From assembly GCA_023014335.1 (NCBI GenBank), contig JAECYW010000019.1, positions 1,240,001 through 1,304,000 of the forward strand: a stretch of DNA of 64,000 nucleotides. The letters run 5' to 3'. Below are positions 21,922 through 35,031 of this stretch, in pieces (position 1 is the first letter of the stretch; every line of letters begins with the position of its first letter). The notes beneath the pieces were generated by a model that had not been told where the DNA came from, did no database searches, and saw only the letters and a list, made by a program, of their open reading frames with translations. Source of the DNA: Galerina marginata. Its lineage: Eukaryota; Basidiomycota; Agaricomycetes; Agaricales; Galerinaceae. Made by a program: the position numbers and the translations under genes.

Positions 21922-24900
21922 AGGAAACCTCGGAAGATACGTGTTCGCTCCATTTCATCACCCAGCATCGTGCCCACCCTCGTCGTCGTTCGTATTTGCT
22001 TCCAAAGCCGATGGCCAGGGCCCGCTCCAGGTTGGCCCGTTCAAGTTGGACTAAAATAGGACACAAATTTCCGTTTCCTGCGATCATCATAATGATTATT
22101 TCCCCTTCTTGGAGTCAGAGTGCCGCACCGCACGACTTTGAAACTTGTCTCATGTTGTAACCTTTTCTTGGCCGGGGGCGTGGCTTGTGGCTACTGGAAG
22201 ATTGACCCGAGTCGGCGACTTGAAAGAGGAGCGCGGGCGACGGGCACAAGCTACAGAGATCGCGATACATCCACACATATGCCTTCAAACCGGATATCAA
22301 AGTGAGTTGATTGTGTGATGGGCTCAAGTTCCATGATACCACCTCTACAGACCTCTACCTCAAGCACGTCGGGAACGCACGGAACGCTGACTGGCGGTTC
22401 ATCTTACCCCCTTGGAGGTCGCCTTACCTGCTAGTCCCTATTCCTTTCCATGCTTGATGCGACGCGACGATGCTCCTTGTTCCCCCTCTGTTAGGATTTC
22501 AATCCACTACAGATTTTATGAGAACCTTACGATTTTTCAAGGAAGGCACAGCTTGTCTGAGCCTAACGTCTATCATGGAGCGACGAGTAAAAAAATTGGG
22601 GTCAGTTGGTGTGCATTCTAATCGGCTTCCTCATTCAAAGTCCACCCCACTGTGGCGCTGTTCATGAACTCTTCTTCTCTTCTGTGTGAAGTCTCTGGGA
22701 CATCCTCGCCCTTGCTTGGCTCTCAAGGTCTTTTCTGGTTCGACACAACCCCGACCTAAAGCCTTCTATACGCATGGACCGCACAATATAATCACATCCA
22801 CTCGTGACCGTAATCGAGGGGAAAGGACTACGGTTGGTACTAGAACTGACTGCCAGTTGATGAACAGGGCTTATAATAGCCTGGTGGATGGATTTCTCCT
22901 CTTAGCTATCCCGATTTCAAAGGGATGGCAGGCGCAGTTAGCCATATTTTTCGAAGTAACCCGCAATGATCCTTGAGGAACAGCGACAAACTTAACTCGC
23001 TGAAGCTGCGGAAGGTAAGAAAAACATTCTCGATAAGAAGGCCACCACGCTTTTTCAATGACAGCTTCTCACAGAGGGCCCACATACCAATCATGCAATT
23101 GCCGGTTCGAATTCCATGTCATATTTATAGAAGTATCATGGTCTCTGTTTTAGAAGGCGAAGGCACATAATTTCCGACGACAGGTACATCACAGAGATAG
23201 AGGAGAAATTTCGGGAATCATCCAAAAGGTAAGTGCAGGTACACGTTTGTGCTTTGGTATGAACGAACTGAACCACCCTGATTGGTGCACATCCGAAAGG
23301 CGACTTTATAATAAAGGAGTCCAGGGCAAGTTTAGGTCGCCAGGACATCATAATACCTCTTTCACGGACCGTCTTGATAAGAGACAAGATGTTTATGGTC
23401 GACACACTAGAAAGCACTGAATACATCCATCTGCAACTGCCAGTCAAATTGCTATTCCAAACGGTTATTCCCTGATGGTCTCCCCGTTCTCTGTCCAGTG
23501 ATCTATGTTCCGTGTGGTCCTTTGTTCACCGTGCTGATTATACGGCCTACTTGCTTGTGGGTCTCTGAAAAAAAACTTCTGCACATAGTTCCTCCATAGT
23601 TCAACCTTCCGGCCATGACGCACATACGATCGCTTAACGCGTTTAACTCCTTGAGATCGGCCTTTTGGCAAAGCCTTCTCGAAGCCAGGAATGTTTGATC
23701 TAACTACGCCCACCAGATGTCCTTCGAAGTCAGCCCCGAAATCGTATCGTCTGACCTCAAAGGGATGGGTCTACTTCCAGGAATACTAACGGTAATCGGC
23801 ACGATATCAGGGAAAGTAAGAAATTTGGGAGGCATAGAATGCATTAACTCAGAAATTGTAGGACGAAAGGTGCGTCAGTCGAGTCCGCCGCCGGGGAAAA
23901 AAATAGGAAAGGGGATATTACTTCGTTTATGCCAGTGAGCTCGAGATATTATCCACCGGAAATTAGAATTGCCTTCCTTGATGAACCTTGCTCACCGATG
24001 TTAGCACTTTAACATTCTGACTGAAAGCTCAGCTTATCACTATTCGATGCGAAGGTGCATTCAACATTGTTTCAATAAACGAGTAATAACGCGAATGCAA
24101 ATTTACAGTGCAACAACAAGAAGTCGAAAAAAAACAGGAGGCTGGAGTATAAGTACCTGGGCGAAAAATTTTGAGATGAATTCGTAAGTCGAGGTTTTAG
24201 GCCACTGAATTCTATCTGCATCCCTAAGTTTTCTCCATCATGACAAAGATCAATACACACCTGGAAGCAAGCCTGCACTCATCAAGTGCAAGCAAGTTTC
24301 CAATCAGCCAATCGTTTGATATTCATAGAGAAAGTTGTGACCAATAAAACTCTACTCTGACGTCGCTATTCCGAATATTTGTAAATCTAACACAACCTCA
24401 GGGAATTAATTACTTCGGTTTCGCACCCATCAAAAGACGCGTTCAGAGTCGGAATAAATAGCCTGTCCTGAAGAAAATCACGAGTGGCAAACGCGTGGGC
24501 ACGTGCCTGGCAAAAATTGAAAATATCGGTGTGTTTCCGGGTCCCGACTCTTTCTCTTCCTTCAACTCACGGATCCAAAATTTCAAACCTCACCTCCGTA
24601 ATGCCCATGGCCCTCCATGGCCATGGTCATCCGAAGAGCCAAACCGCCAATCAGCGTGGTCCCGGCGGAATTGTGGTCGATTGATGTTATGATGCAATTT
24701 CAATTTTGCCACAGGCATCAAACAGCCAAATCGCCTGCTATTTCTACTGGTCTCAATATTGCATTGCTCAATATATGGTGTTTGTACGACCGGCGCTTTA
24801 CGCCCAAATTCACAATCATGCATCGCGTTTCTTCCTCAGTTAAGACCAGGCGTTCAAGATTGAGGTCAGGTCTGGTCAGGTTTCTACCACTCCGAACATG

Positions 24901-25149
24901 CGATCATGTTGTTCTCGAAAAGGGCTCCGGAGGACTATTTCTGAAATACTTATACTTGGCATATTCTATAGACTCCATATCATTTGATTCCAAGTGGGAC
25001 TGTCAGGTGGTCAGCCAGATAGAATCACGATGATACAGACATCCTAGCAACTGAAATGCGATCACCTCTGGCTGGTGTGCCTTCAGCCAGTATCACGCTC
25101 CTTTCTCGTTCTCTACCACCATCAAGTCCTTGCCCACTCTTCTTCCTCG
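21922..25149. other. 3.2 kb intergenic, no recognised gene
   Basis: Scattered frames below 140 codons on both strands with no motifs. The end of the region leads into the first acyl-CoA synthetase and must contain its promoter. Around 24604-24630 the motif CCATGG occurs three times close together, without a clear role. Confidence 0.4.
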
Positions 25150-27533
25150 ATGCCGCCTATACACACAAATAAGCAGCCCGATTACTTTGGCTCTGGATCA
25201 GTTGAATTTGCCCCTCCGTCAGGTCCAGGGGAAGGACCCACGCGACGCTGCTTTCTCTCCAAGGATGGACTTGTCACCCAACCGGCAGAGGGGGTCGACA
25301 CCGTCTACGATGTCGTGAAATATGCGGCCCGAACACATGGGAGCAGGAACGCTCTCGGTTGGAGAGAAGTCCTGAATATCGTCGAGGAAGAAAAGGACGT
25401 CAAAAGGCTAGTCGACGGCAAAGAGGTCATTCAGAAAAAGAAATGGAAGTATTTCGAGCTCAGTGACTACAAGTACATCTCATTCAGCCAGGTCGAGGAA
25501 GCGGTGTCTGAGATTGCTCGGGCACTCGTTAACCTTGGAGTTGCGAAGGGCAATGTCTTCAACGTCTACGCTCAGACTAGGTCAGTTTATGGTATTTCTT
25601 ATTGACGCCACCGTTGGTTGATTGACCTTTCAGTCCGAATTGGCAACTCATGGCGCATGCGATCGTTTCGATCTCGACGGTGATGGCAACGAGCTATGAC
25701 ACTCTCGGCGAAGAAGGGTTAACTCACTCACTCAATGAGCCCCAATGCGTTGGTATCTTCACCAATGCCGAGCTCTTGCCCGCATTGCGCAGAGTCCTAG
25801 GAAATACTCCCACCGTCAAATACGTTGTCTTCGATGGCGAACCAGACCAGGCGGTCCTTGATGATATTCAGTTAATCCGGGGTTCTATTGAACTTCTCAG
25901 TATAGACAGACTACGCAACATCGGAAGATACCACCCTGTGGATATCCTTGACGCCCGCCGTCCACGACGTGAAGATCTCGCCCTCATTATGTATACTAGT
26001 GGCAGTACTGGTCCTCCGAAGGGCGTGTGCATCACTCACGCAAATCTTGTCGCGTCCGTCGGCGCTATCCATGCCTTGCTTGGTCACCATTTGACGTACA
26101 ACGACAGTTATCTGGCATATCTTCCACTTGCTCATGTCCTGGAATATATTGTTGAAATGGCGATCCTGTTCGCTGGGATGCCTACTGGATACGGACGCGT
26201 CAAAACACTCACAGATGCGTCTGTGCGAAATTGTAAAGGTGATATCAGCACATTCTGTCCCTCGATTATGGTTGGCGTACCCGATGTTTGGGAGACGATT
26301 CGGAAGGGCATCGAGAACAAAGTAAATTCTGGAGGGATTATTAGGAAGAGCTTGTTCGAGACGGCGATGGCCGCTAAAAAGAATAACATCCCACTCTTTG
26401 CCCGGTTGGCAGACAGTGTTGTGTTGAGCGGCGTGAGAGCTGCAACAGGTGGAAAACTTCGTATTGCGTTGAGTGGAGGAGCGGCCATCAGCAGGGAGAC
26501 TCAAGAATTTTTAACTACTGCTCTCGTCACTGTTATTCAAGGTAAGTCAAAGTGTCTAATTTCGCTATCAATTAATTTTGAAGAATTACGATAGGCTACG
26601 GTATGACAGAATCATGCGGAATGTGTTCCATCCTTCCGCCAGAGCTGATGCGATACAATTCCGTGGGTCTTCCTGTGCCATGCATTGACATCCAGCTACG
26701 CGACGTTCCTGAGGCAGGGTACCTTTCCACCAGTGTCCCTCAACAAGGAGAAATCTGCATTCGCGGACCATCGGTTGTGAAAGGATATTACAAACGACCT
26801 GACCTCAATTTGGATGAGACTATATTCACCAAAAATGGATGGCTAAGAACGGGCGATGTTGGACAGTGGAACGCAGACGGTACTCTTTCTATCATCGATC
26901 GGTATAGTTCATTCTGTGTTTCCTTTGCTTTTTCTCTTTTCTTACACCCCGTCTTCGGTACTACCTCGACAGAGTAAAGAACCTTATCAAGTTGGCCACG
27001 GGCGAGGTGAGGAGAATGCCCTTCTGGTTTTAATTTCTGTATTAAGCCGGAATGATTTTGGATATAGTACATTGCACTCGAACGCCTCGAATCTGTCTAC
27101 AAGGCTTGCAATCTTGTCGCCAATATCTGCGTACTGGCGACCCCAGAAGCGAAGCAGCCTGTCGCAATTATTATTCCCCACGAAGGAAACCTTCGTCGCG
27201 TCCTTCAAGCCCATGAAGTTGACTCGACACTTGACCTCGCTTCACTTTGTGAGGATGCAAGTGTCCAGGAGATCATACGAACGGAATGCAACAACGTTGG
27301 CAAGAGAAATGGGTTTAAAACCGTGGAACTCCTACAAGCGGTCGTATTGACACCCATGGAGTGGACGCCACAGAACGGTTTAGTTACTGCTGCGCAGAAA
27401 ATTCAACGGCCAAAGATAGCGAACACTTTCCGTGCTCAGATTATAGTACGCAGTTATTTTGTCATCTATATTTTGAACTTGTCTCTCATCTCAATTTCCC
27501 CAAAATTTACAGGAGGTTTACAAGAAAGGTTAA
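25150..27533 (+). CDS. Long-chain fatty acid--CoA ligase, tandem copy 1
   Basis: Activates long-chain fatty acids to acyl-CoA through an acyl-adenylate. Six exons (25150-25580, 25634-26541, 26595-26901, 26973-27006, 27068-27445, 27513-27533) give 692 residues, the normal length for fungal Faa1/Faa4-type enzymes. Motifs seen: ATP-binding IMYTSGSTGPPKGV, LAYLPLAHVLEYIVEM, the YGMTESCGM core, GEICIRGPSVVKGYYKRP, and the fatty-acyl signature region NGWLRTGDVGQW followed by IDRVKNLIKLATGEYIALER. The C-terminus ends VYKKG without a peroxisomal SKL-type signal. No signal peptide. The start is the ATG of MPPIHTNKQPDYFG, matching the second copy's MAKVHTNKPGYYG. The next gene is a close paralogue in the same orientation. 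No inactivating change was seen. Confidence 0.93.
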
Positions 27534-28492
27534 CCACTCAGCCAAAATTCCAACTTAGGCTACGGAAACGACCTGCTGTCTCGAAGTATCCCGGTTCTCC
27601 GTCGTCGGCTTAAATTGCCAACAATCTTCTTTTCTCAATTTCCAATTTCAGTTGGCCCTTGTTTCGTTTGAACTGAAGCTATGTCCTAGTACGACAGTCA
27701 TAAATCTGTCGATTAACTTGGCCATTCGTCGCCAGGTAAGTAAGATTGTTGAGCTTGTCTACGAAAATCTTTTTTCGGTTGTTCACCCATGGGCACAATT
27801 GATACGAATATTTGTGGCCGGTTACTTGGCGAGAGGAAGTTCGTCAGTGTTTCAGGCTGCATAAATATTCAGTCCATGTCATGGAACTTGGGAATTAAAA
27901 CCCTGCGCCTAGCATCTTGGAGGTACGTATCGTCCTCGATTTATGGCGACTGCGAGAGCAGTAAGCCGACTTGGCGCAGAGGGCGATGCCCAACCTAACT
28001 TTTTCTGTCCTACTGCCAAGTTTATTTCTTGACGTTCGAGTTGTTGTCCCAGCTTTATAGACCCGGACCTGGGCATACAAGATTAATATAGTTGCCAATA
28101 CAGTCCAAGACTCTTCCTGACGGAAAAATTGTAGGTGCGACTCTCTACTGACTCTCCAAGCTTAAGCCCACAAATAAGAGGTCCAATCACCGAATTTTCA
28201 GACTTCTATGGGATCTGGCAAGAATATCACGCTATAGAAATATCCAGGAAGGGCTCTGAAGGAACTTCGAAGGTCTAAAGATACATTGACGAGGAAAGGA
28301 ATTCCGAAGGAATTCGGACAAGACCAGCCCGCAGCTTGCCTATTAAGGCTCGCTTAGCGTGACAAATAGCACGTGCCAACCAAGGCACAAGCGAGGTCCT
28401 GTGACAGTATATAATGACTATATTGGCCGAAACATCTTGGTGACTAGGGTCCTCCAGACGTTCTCTTTTCTCTTTCTCTTCCACCCACAAGA
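27534..28492. other. Spacer between the two acyl-CoA synthetase genes
   Basis: About 960 bp with no recognised coding sequence. It holds the 3' end of copy 1 and the promoter of copy 2. Confidence 0.5.
28407..28415 (+). promoter_or_regulatory. TATA box of acyl-CoA synthetase copy 2
   Basis: GTATATAAT lies about 80 bp upstream of the ATG at 28493. It is followed at about 28460-28483 by a pyrimidine run (TTCTCTTTTCTCTTTCTCTTCC) adjoining the start, the usual fungal TATA plus CT-tract arrangement. Confidence 0.55.
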
Positions 28493-30878
28493 ATGGCCAA
28501 GGTCCATACGAACAAGCCTGGATACTACGGTGAAGGTTCCGTTGAGGTTTCCCCACCTTCTGGTCCAGGGGAGGGTCCTACGCGTCGATGCACCCTTGCA
28601 AAGGACGGGTTGGTGACACAACCATTTGACGGAATTGACACCGTTTTCGACGTCGTGCAATATGCTGCTCGAACGCATGGAAACAGGAAAGCTCTTGGCT
28701 GGAGAGACGTGGTCAAGATTATCGAGGAGGAGAAAGACGTCACGAAGGTCGTCGACGGCAAAGAAGTCACAGAGAAGAAGAAATGGAAATACTTCGAGCT
28801 CAGTGACTACAAGTATATCAGCTTCATTGAGGTCAAAGAGGCAGTTTCAGAGGTGGGGCGTGCCCTCGTCCATCTCGGGGTGTCGAAGGACGACGTGTTC
28901 AACGTGTACGCTCAGACGAGGTACGTACTCTTTTGGCCGACCCTGCAACACAGCCTAATCCCGCACCAGCCCAAATTGGCAGCTTATGGCGCATGGCTGC
29001 GCGTCCATCGCCACTCCCATTGCTACAGCTTACGACACCCTCGGTGAGGATGGTCTGGCCCACTCTCTTAATGAGCCCAATTGCATTGGTCTCTTCACAA
29101 ATGCCGAACTCCTTCCAACTTTACAAAGAGTACTGGCTAGAACACCGAGCGTCAAATTCGTCGTTTTTGATGGTGAACCCGGCCAAGCTACGATCGATAG
29201 TCTCCACGCCGTTCACGAGTCTCTCCGAGTTTTCAGCTTGGACCAGCTTCGCGAACTCGGGAGGTCTCAGCCTGTCGACATTCTGGAGGCACGTCGTCCA
29301 AAACCAGAAGACCTCGCCCTCATCATGTACACCAGTGGCAGCACCGGTGCGCCGAAAGGCGTCTCCATTACCCATGCCAACCTTGTCGCCTCCGTCGGCT
29401 CCGTATATGTTCTTCTCGGACACCATCTCACGTACGAGGACAGTTACCTTGCGTATTTGCCGCTGGCTCACGTGCTCGAGTACATCGTGGAGATGATCAT
29501 GCTATTCGTCGGCATGCCTTCAGGTTACGGACGTGTGAAAACCCTCACCGATGCGTCCGTGCGAAACTGCAAAGGTGATATTGGCGCCTTCCGTCCGTCG
29601 ATCATGGTTGGTGTACCGGCTGTATGGGAAACCATCAGAAAGGGTATTCTTGCCAAAGTCCACTCAGGAGGAACCATCAAGAAGAGCCTGTTCAACGGCG
29701 CCATCGCTGCGAAGAAGAAGAACCTTCCAGTCCTCGCTCAGTTGGCCGACAGCGTCGTTTTGGCCGGTGTACGAGCTGCTACTGGGGGCCGCCTGCGCAT
29801 TGCCCTCAGTGGAGGCGCTGCTATCAGTCGCGAAACTCAAGAATTTTTGACCACTGCCCTTGTGATTGTCCTTCAAGGTTAGCTATATTTATTCCTCGAT
29901 GGGACTAGAATAGCAACTAACGTGTTTTGCTCGATCAGGCTATGGTATGACAGAATCCTGTGGAATGTGTGCCATCCTCCCACCCGAGTTGATGAGATAT
30001 GGTTCTGTTGGCGTCCCGGTGCCTTCGATTGATGTCAAACTACGTGACGTTCCTGATGCGGGCTATCTGTCATCCAACGACCCGCCACAAGGCGAAGTCT
30101 GCATTCGTGGGCCTTCGGTCATGAAGGGCTACTATAAGCGCCCAGACCTAAATAACGACGAGACCATCTTCACACCAGATGGGTGGATGAGGACTGGAGA
30201 TGTTGGCCAATGGAATTCTGATGGAACTCTTTCTCTCATTGATCGGTACGTACCTCTCGGGCGTTTATCTTGTTCATTTTCCCTCCTAGTGTTCTCTTTC
30301 AAAATATCTCATCTCAGTTGTGTTATTTATTTCCAGGTTGAAGAATCTGATCAAACTGGCATCTGGCGAGGTATGTGGGCTACCGCCATGTGTAAATGTA
30401 TTTTGTTGATCCTCCTGACTTCCAGTATATCGCACTTGAGCGTCTGGAGGCCATCTTCAAAGCATGCAATTTGGTCGGCAACATCTGCGTGCACGCGACG
30501 CCCGAGGCTCAGCAACCCATGGCTATCATCATCCCGCATGAGGCGCATCTCCGGAACGTGCTTCAGGCCAAGGGCATGGACGCGAAAGCGTCACTTCCTG
30601 ACCTCTGCCAAGATCCCGCTGTGCAGAAGCTGGTACTGACGGAATGTAACGCAGTGGGCAAGAAGAATGGGTTCAAGCCTAACGAGTTGCTCCAAGCTGT
30701 GGTCTTGACTCCAGACGAGTGGACTCCGGAAAGCGGGTTGGTCACGGCTGCCCAGAAGATTCAACGGGCGAGGATTGCGAAGACCTTCAAGGAACAGATT
30801 GATGTTCGTTCCTGGTTGCAGATTTGACTTTGGTGTCTTACTGACCCTTTTATCCAGGCTGTTTACAAGCATACATGA
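28493..30878 (+). CDS. Long-chain fatty acid--CoA ligase, tandem copy 2
   Basis: Paralogue of the preceding gene with the same six-exon structure and the same intron phases (28493-28920, 28970-29877, 29939-30245, 30337-30370, 30426-30803, 30858-30878), totalling 691 residues. Key motifs are conserved: IMYTSGSTGAPKGV, LAYLPLAHVLEYIVEM, YGMTESCGM, DGWMRTGDVGQW and NLIKLASGEYIALER. It ends VYKHT, so no classic peroxisomal signal. Differences from copy 1 are spread along the whole protein and are mostly conservative, which fits an older tandem duplication with both copies under selection. Reaction and pathway are as for copy 1 (entry of fatty acids into beta-oxidation and lipid synthesis); division of labour between the copies cannot be told from the sequence. 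Confidence 0.94.
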
Positions 30879-31676
30879 ACCTCTTTCCACCTCGTTGGCA
30901 TGACATGACTTTTTTTCTTGGATCGGAATCGCCTCAAATCTACGTTCCGCTTTCTCTCACGGATTATCTGCATTTCTTCGTCTTCGAGCCTATTAGAGTT
31001 ATATCACTTCCATCCTATGCATCGTTGAACGCTGTTCATCGTAAATGGATCACGCTGCTTCTAACTCGAATTTCTCATTTTAGTGTACAATATTTTACGT
31101 CGCCTAACTTAACCACCTTTCTTGCTGTTGATCTTGCTGTTTGTTTTTGTCTCGTAGTCAATGGCCATACCCTTCATCGCTACTCTTTTGTTTGAATTTG
31201 TCCCATCCTCCATTGAAATATTTCGAGCTGTCTCAGTTTCTATTTCCTCATGATGAAGGTGGTGCCATCCTCGTCCCATCTGCAAGACGATTGGTTTGAT
31301 GCATCATCATCTTGTCAAGACGATGTAGCACTGATGTCGTCCCCCGAAAGCCGTCAGTCGAGATCATGGTTACAACAAAACCTGATCAGACTAACAAGGT
31401 GACGCGATGATAAATGTTCAACTGCTGTGGCTAAAGGAAATATACATACACGAAACAAAGGAGCGAAGATAGAGATAGAATACATGTTCGAGGCGGTTCT
31501 AGGGGTAGTAGTAACGAGGAGTCGAGGACACGATGAATGTCAGGGATGGTTCCCCGTTTAGGTGTATGAAATGGGGTGAAGCAGAGCAGAAGATAAGTTC
31601 ACAATATAGATAATTAGTTTAAAATCCGTGTTTACAAACTCGTTCCACGATGTATCTCATCCGGTTTGACAATAGT
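30879..31676. other. Convergent 3' spacer
   Basis: About 800 bp between the stop codons of acyl-CoA synthetase copy 2 and the first GH79 gene. T-rich frames at its left end are probably 3' UTR. No other feature seen. Confidence 0.45.
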
Positions 31677-34154
31677 TTATCGCAAGAACGCTCTCGCAAC
31701 CCACAGCCCTCCCATCAGCACGGCGCTCAGAGCCATCACGCCGCGACTGGGAAGTGCCAGCCTCTGTGCAGCGCTGACGTCTCCCGGACTTGTACCGCTG
31801 AGTTTTCTAGACGCTCCCGACCGGCCATTCGACAGGGACATCGTGCTCGGCTCAAAAGTCGCCGTGTTATGGCGCTGCGTATATGCGGTAGTCGTAAAGG
31901 TCTCGGATGCCTGACCGATGGTGAGGGGCTCGTCGGTGTTGTCGAAGAACACCAGAGCGAAGCCGGGCGAGGGAACAGGGATGACGCAGTTGTTTGCGGC
32001 GGTGTTGCAGTTGATGGTGGTGACGTTGAGCGCTCCTTTGAAGCGGCCGTCGACTTCGAATTGGTTGCCAAGAGTCTGAAAAAGAGGATGTTTGAGTTAA
32101 AGGTATTGAAGCCAGAAAACGGACAGAATTTACCTGTCCGGCCCAGGTAATATTGTCCTTGGTTACAAGGGTAGTCGCGCTCAAATACCTGATACTAGAT
32201 TAGTATCCTTGTTACATGCTCAACAATTAAAGTATACTCACTTGACTTGGACTGTCGCTGGGACACCACCCGCCGGGCTCAGTGTGACTTGGGAAGCGCT
32301 GGCGCCAGTCTTATCGTCGACATAGTTGAAGAGAGCAACTTTGCTGAGTGTGCCCTTCTCGTAGAGAGCATACGATGGCGTTAACAAGTTTCCGCCATTG
32401 CCGAAGAGATCAATGATCTGGGAGGTGTTGGTCTTCCCGAACGCCTCTGCGAGAACGATCGTGGCGTAGTACACAGCGCCCACAGTCCATTTATTGTACG
32501 AGGTTTGATTAGTGGGTGGCGAGGTGAAAGGCTGTTATGAGGCAAGGTTTAATACCAAGCTTCCATGAAGACAAGTAAAAATGAGCAGGACGTACATTAT
32601 AATAGACATTCTGTCCACCAATATGCATCAAGGCATGCGTGAAGTTGCCGTATGCCATTTGGAATCCGTAGTCGATCGCCCAAAGGGCTGCGCCGTAGCT
32701 GTCGCTGAGGCCGGCAAAGCCCCCACAAGATGCAGTATTAGTTTCGAACATGATCAATGGCTTGTTTGCCTGTTGGGCGAGCATTTGGGAATTCAAATAT
32801 GGCTTCATCAAGTCAATAGCGGCCTGGTGCGTGAAGTAGCCAACGACGAGATCCTGTGGGTTTATGATCGGATTTCCTGGGGTCGGACCAGTCAGGGCGG
32901 CACAGTTGTTATTGGGATAACTTAATAAATGGATCGAACATGAGCCAAAAAAAAATACAGGAAAGAAAAAAAGACGCACTGCTCGACGCTGAGGGCATAA
33001 AGCCTGTCCTTGTACTTGTCAATGAAGCCAGTGTCCCAGACCTGTTCGGGAGTCCAAATGATTGTTGAGATACTGGGGCCAATTAAATTATTTTTGACTG
33101 GGATATTTGGATTGGCGTCAATGACAGTGATGAGCTGCCCGACTTCGTCGGTGTATTGCTGAGGCGAGTATGTCACACGTCGGCCAAAACTTCAAAGAAA
33201 TTAAGGATTATGTCACATCGTGTGATTGATAGGAAACGTACTCTTGGTAAAAATCGGGTTCGTTCCCAGCCTGAAGACCGAGAAGGTTATCGCCTAGGAT
33301 ATTCTCGGCTTGTTCTGCGATTGTAAGGCGCCAGTTGACCGAGTCATTGAAGGGAATCCCTAAAGATCAGAGGTCATATCGAAATAGTCAGTTATTAGAA
33401 ACCAAAGATCCTTACCGAAGAACCATTTAACATTGAGCATGTGTGAAATGTTATGGGCCATGTAAAACATGTCCGGTGTGTACAGGACAGCAGGTGTTTT
33501 CGTCTGCAAAGGTACGTCAGAATCACTTGGAATGTAAACCGGACAATCCCGGGCAGCAAATACAAACCGTTTGATTAGTACCAGAATCGACTTTGGAAAA
33601 TGTGTGGCCATTTGGCAGAGACCCGAGTGGTACTTGAGTTGCAAACTCTTGAGTGTTTCCACCAATTCGAATAACAACACCACCCGAGCGCTCTTGGAGG
33701 TTTGCCATGAGGTTCAAGAAAGGGACCTGTAAGAATGACCTATGTATGATGTCAGAATAAAGGGATCCACAACCTGCTTCAGGAGACGTACGAGTTTTTG
33801 CCCACTGAAATTTTACTTTTTCAACGCGAATTCAGCTGAAAGAGAGTAGAAATACGCACAGACTTGACTAATCACCGACATTTCGATAGAGAACCCCCAG
33901 AAAGAACCGCCTACGTGTGGAATCGACAATCCGGGTACGGCAGTAGCATCGCGTTGCAGTGGGATGGTATAAGCAGCGGATGGGGCAGGATTGGGTACTG
34001 GAGGAGGGTTCAAGACCGTCCTATCGTACGCCGCTAGGGTGGCATGCGGGAAAGCTGCGGTTGCTGTTTGCGCAAGAGGTATCTGGCCGTAAACTGTCAC
34101 CGCGCGCACAGTGGTGAAGGCGCTACAGAGGAGCCCCAGCGAGGATAGCAGCAT
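31677..34154 (-). CDS. Glycoside hydrolase family 79 protein, membrane- or GPI-anchored type, copy A
   Basis: Probable secreted beta-glucuronidase-type retaining glycosidase. From the ATG at 34154 the protein starts with a signal peptide (MLLSSLGLLCSAFTTVRA) followed by VTVYGQIPLAQT. Exons then give GFSIEMSVISQV, FLNLMANLQERSGGVVIR, RIGGNTQEFA, LGDNLLGLQAGNEPDFYQ (acid/base Glu in NEP), WTPEQVWDTGFID, MFETNTASCGGFAGLSD (nucleophile Glu in ETNT) and GGQNVYYN. A C-terminal beta domain (WAGQ, then LGNQFEVDGRF) ends in a Ser/Thr-rich stretch and the hydrophobic tail VMALSAVLMGGLWVARAFLR, suggesting a GPI signal or membrane anchor. About nine introns of 50-90 bp. Roughly 560 residues, normal for this group. 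Catalytic residues are intact. Substrate specificity within GH79 is not predictable from this reading. Confidence 0.88.
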
Positions 34155-35031
34155 CGTTAGGTCTTATGTCAGCCTCTGACGTTGAAATATAATAACAGAG
34201 AAAAGACAGGGAGGGTTAGAAAGGCGGCGGGATGAGGGGAATTGCCCGTCGTTGAATTGGGAGTTCGCGGATAACTGGGATGAATTTTGGCTCGACCCTG
34301 GAAATGCCTTTTCAGACAAAGGAATCCGGTTCAAACATTTTTTTCATGCGGGAATAACACCTATTCAGGCATATCCACCGCGGTCGAAAGATTTTCCATG
34401 TTTTGCCAAGCCTTTGCCAAGCCCCGTTTCATTGTCCAACCCCGAGCAGGAGTTATAAATAGAACAACAACCTGTACTGCTGGCTGGGGCAAGGCAAGGA
34501 ATTGGGTGGGTCTCCAAATAGTTTGAAGAAAGCGAGAGTCATAATCAAGAAGCTGAAAACTTCTCATGAAGTCTGCTCGCAATAGGTGACGATAAATTTT
34601 CTTACAGCGTGATCTCTGAATCGCAACGCAACGCTGACATGATGGTAAGCACACAATCATCTCGTAATTTGAAGATTACTCACTCCTCCAGCCTACGCGC
34701 GTTAAATTACGACAACCCCCAAGCCCTAACCGACGTGTAATACCACCACTTGTGCAACACATAACTACATCTCTCACCTTCAAAGCGATTCCCCTGGAGG
34801 TGGCATCCATGCTTCTAGATATTTCGGCGCACAATCAGGTGAGTAAGGCAGAAATTTTGGGTACAAAAGCCCATTAATGGTCGAGACGAGGAGTGATTAA
34901 CACCGCCGTATCACGATATAAATATATTCTGTCAAAATTTGGCGGCATTCCGGAATTGGGAGGTATACGGTGAGTAAATGTGTGGTTATCAGGCGGCAGC
35001 TGCGAATTAATTACAACCTTCGCATCAGTGA
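34155..35031. other. Spacer between the tandem GH79 genes
   Basis: About 880 bp with only short frames. It contains the promoter of copy A (read leftward); an AT-rich TATTTATAA-like site on the minus strand near 34452-34460 is a possible but distant TATA element. No gene recognised. Confidence 0.4.

Noticed and set aside
23095..23120. tRNA T-loop-like GGTTCGAATTCC
   Set aside because: No A-box or acceptor stem could be found upstream; a single box is not a tRNA.
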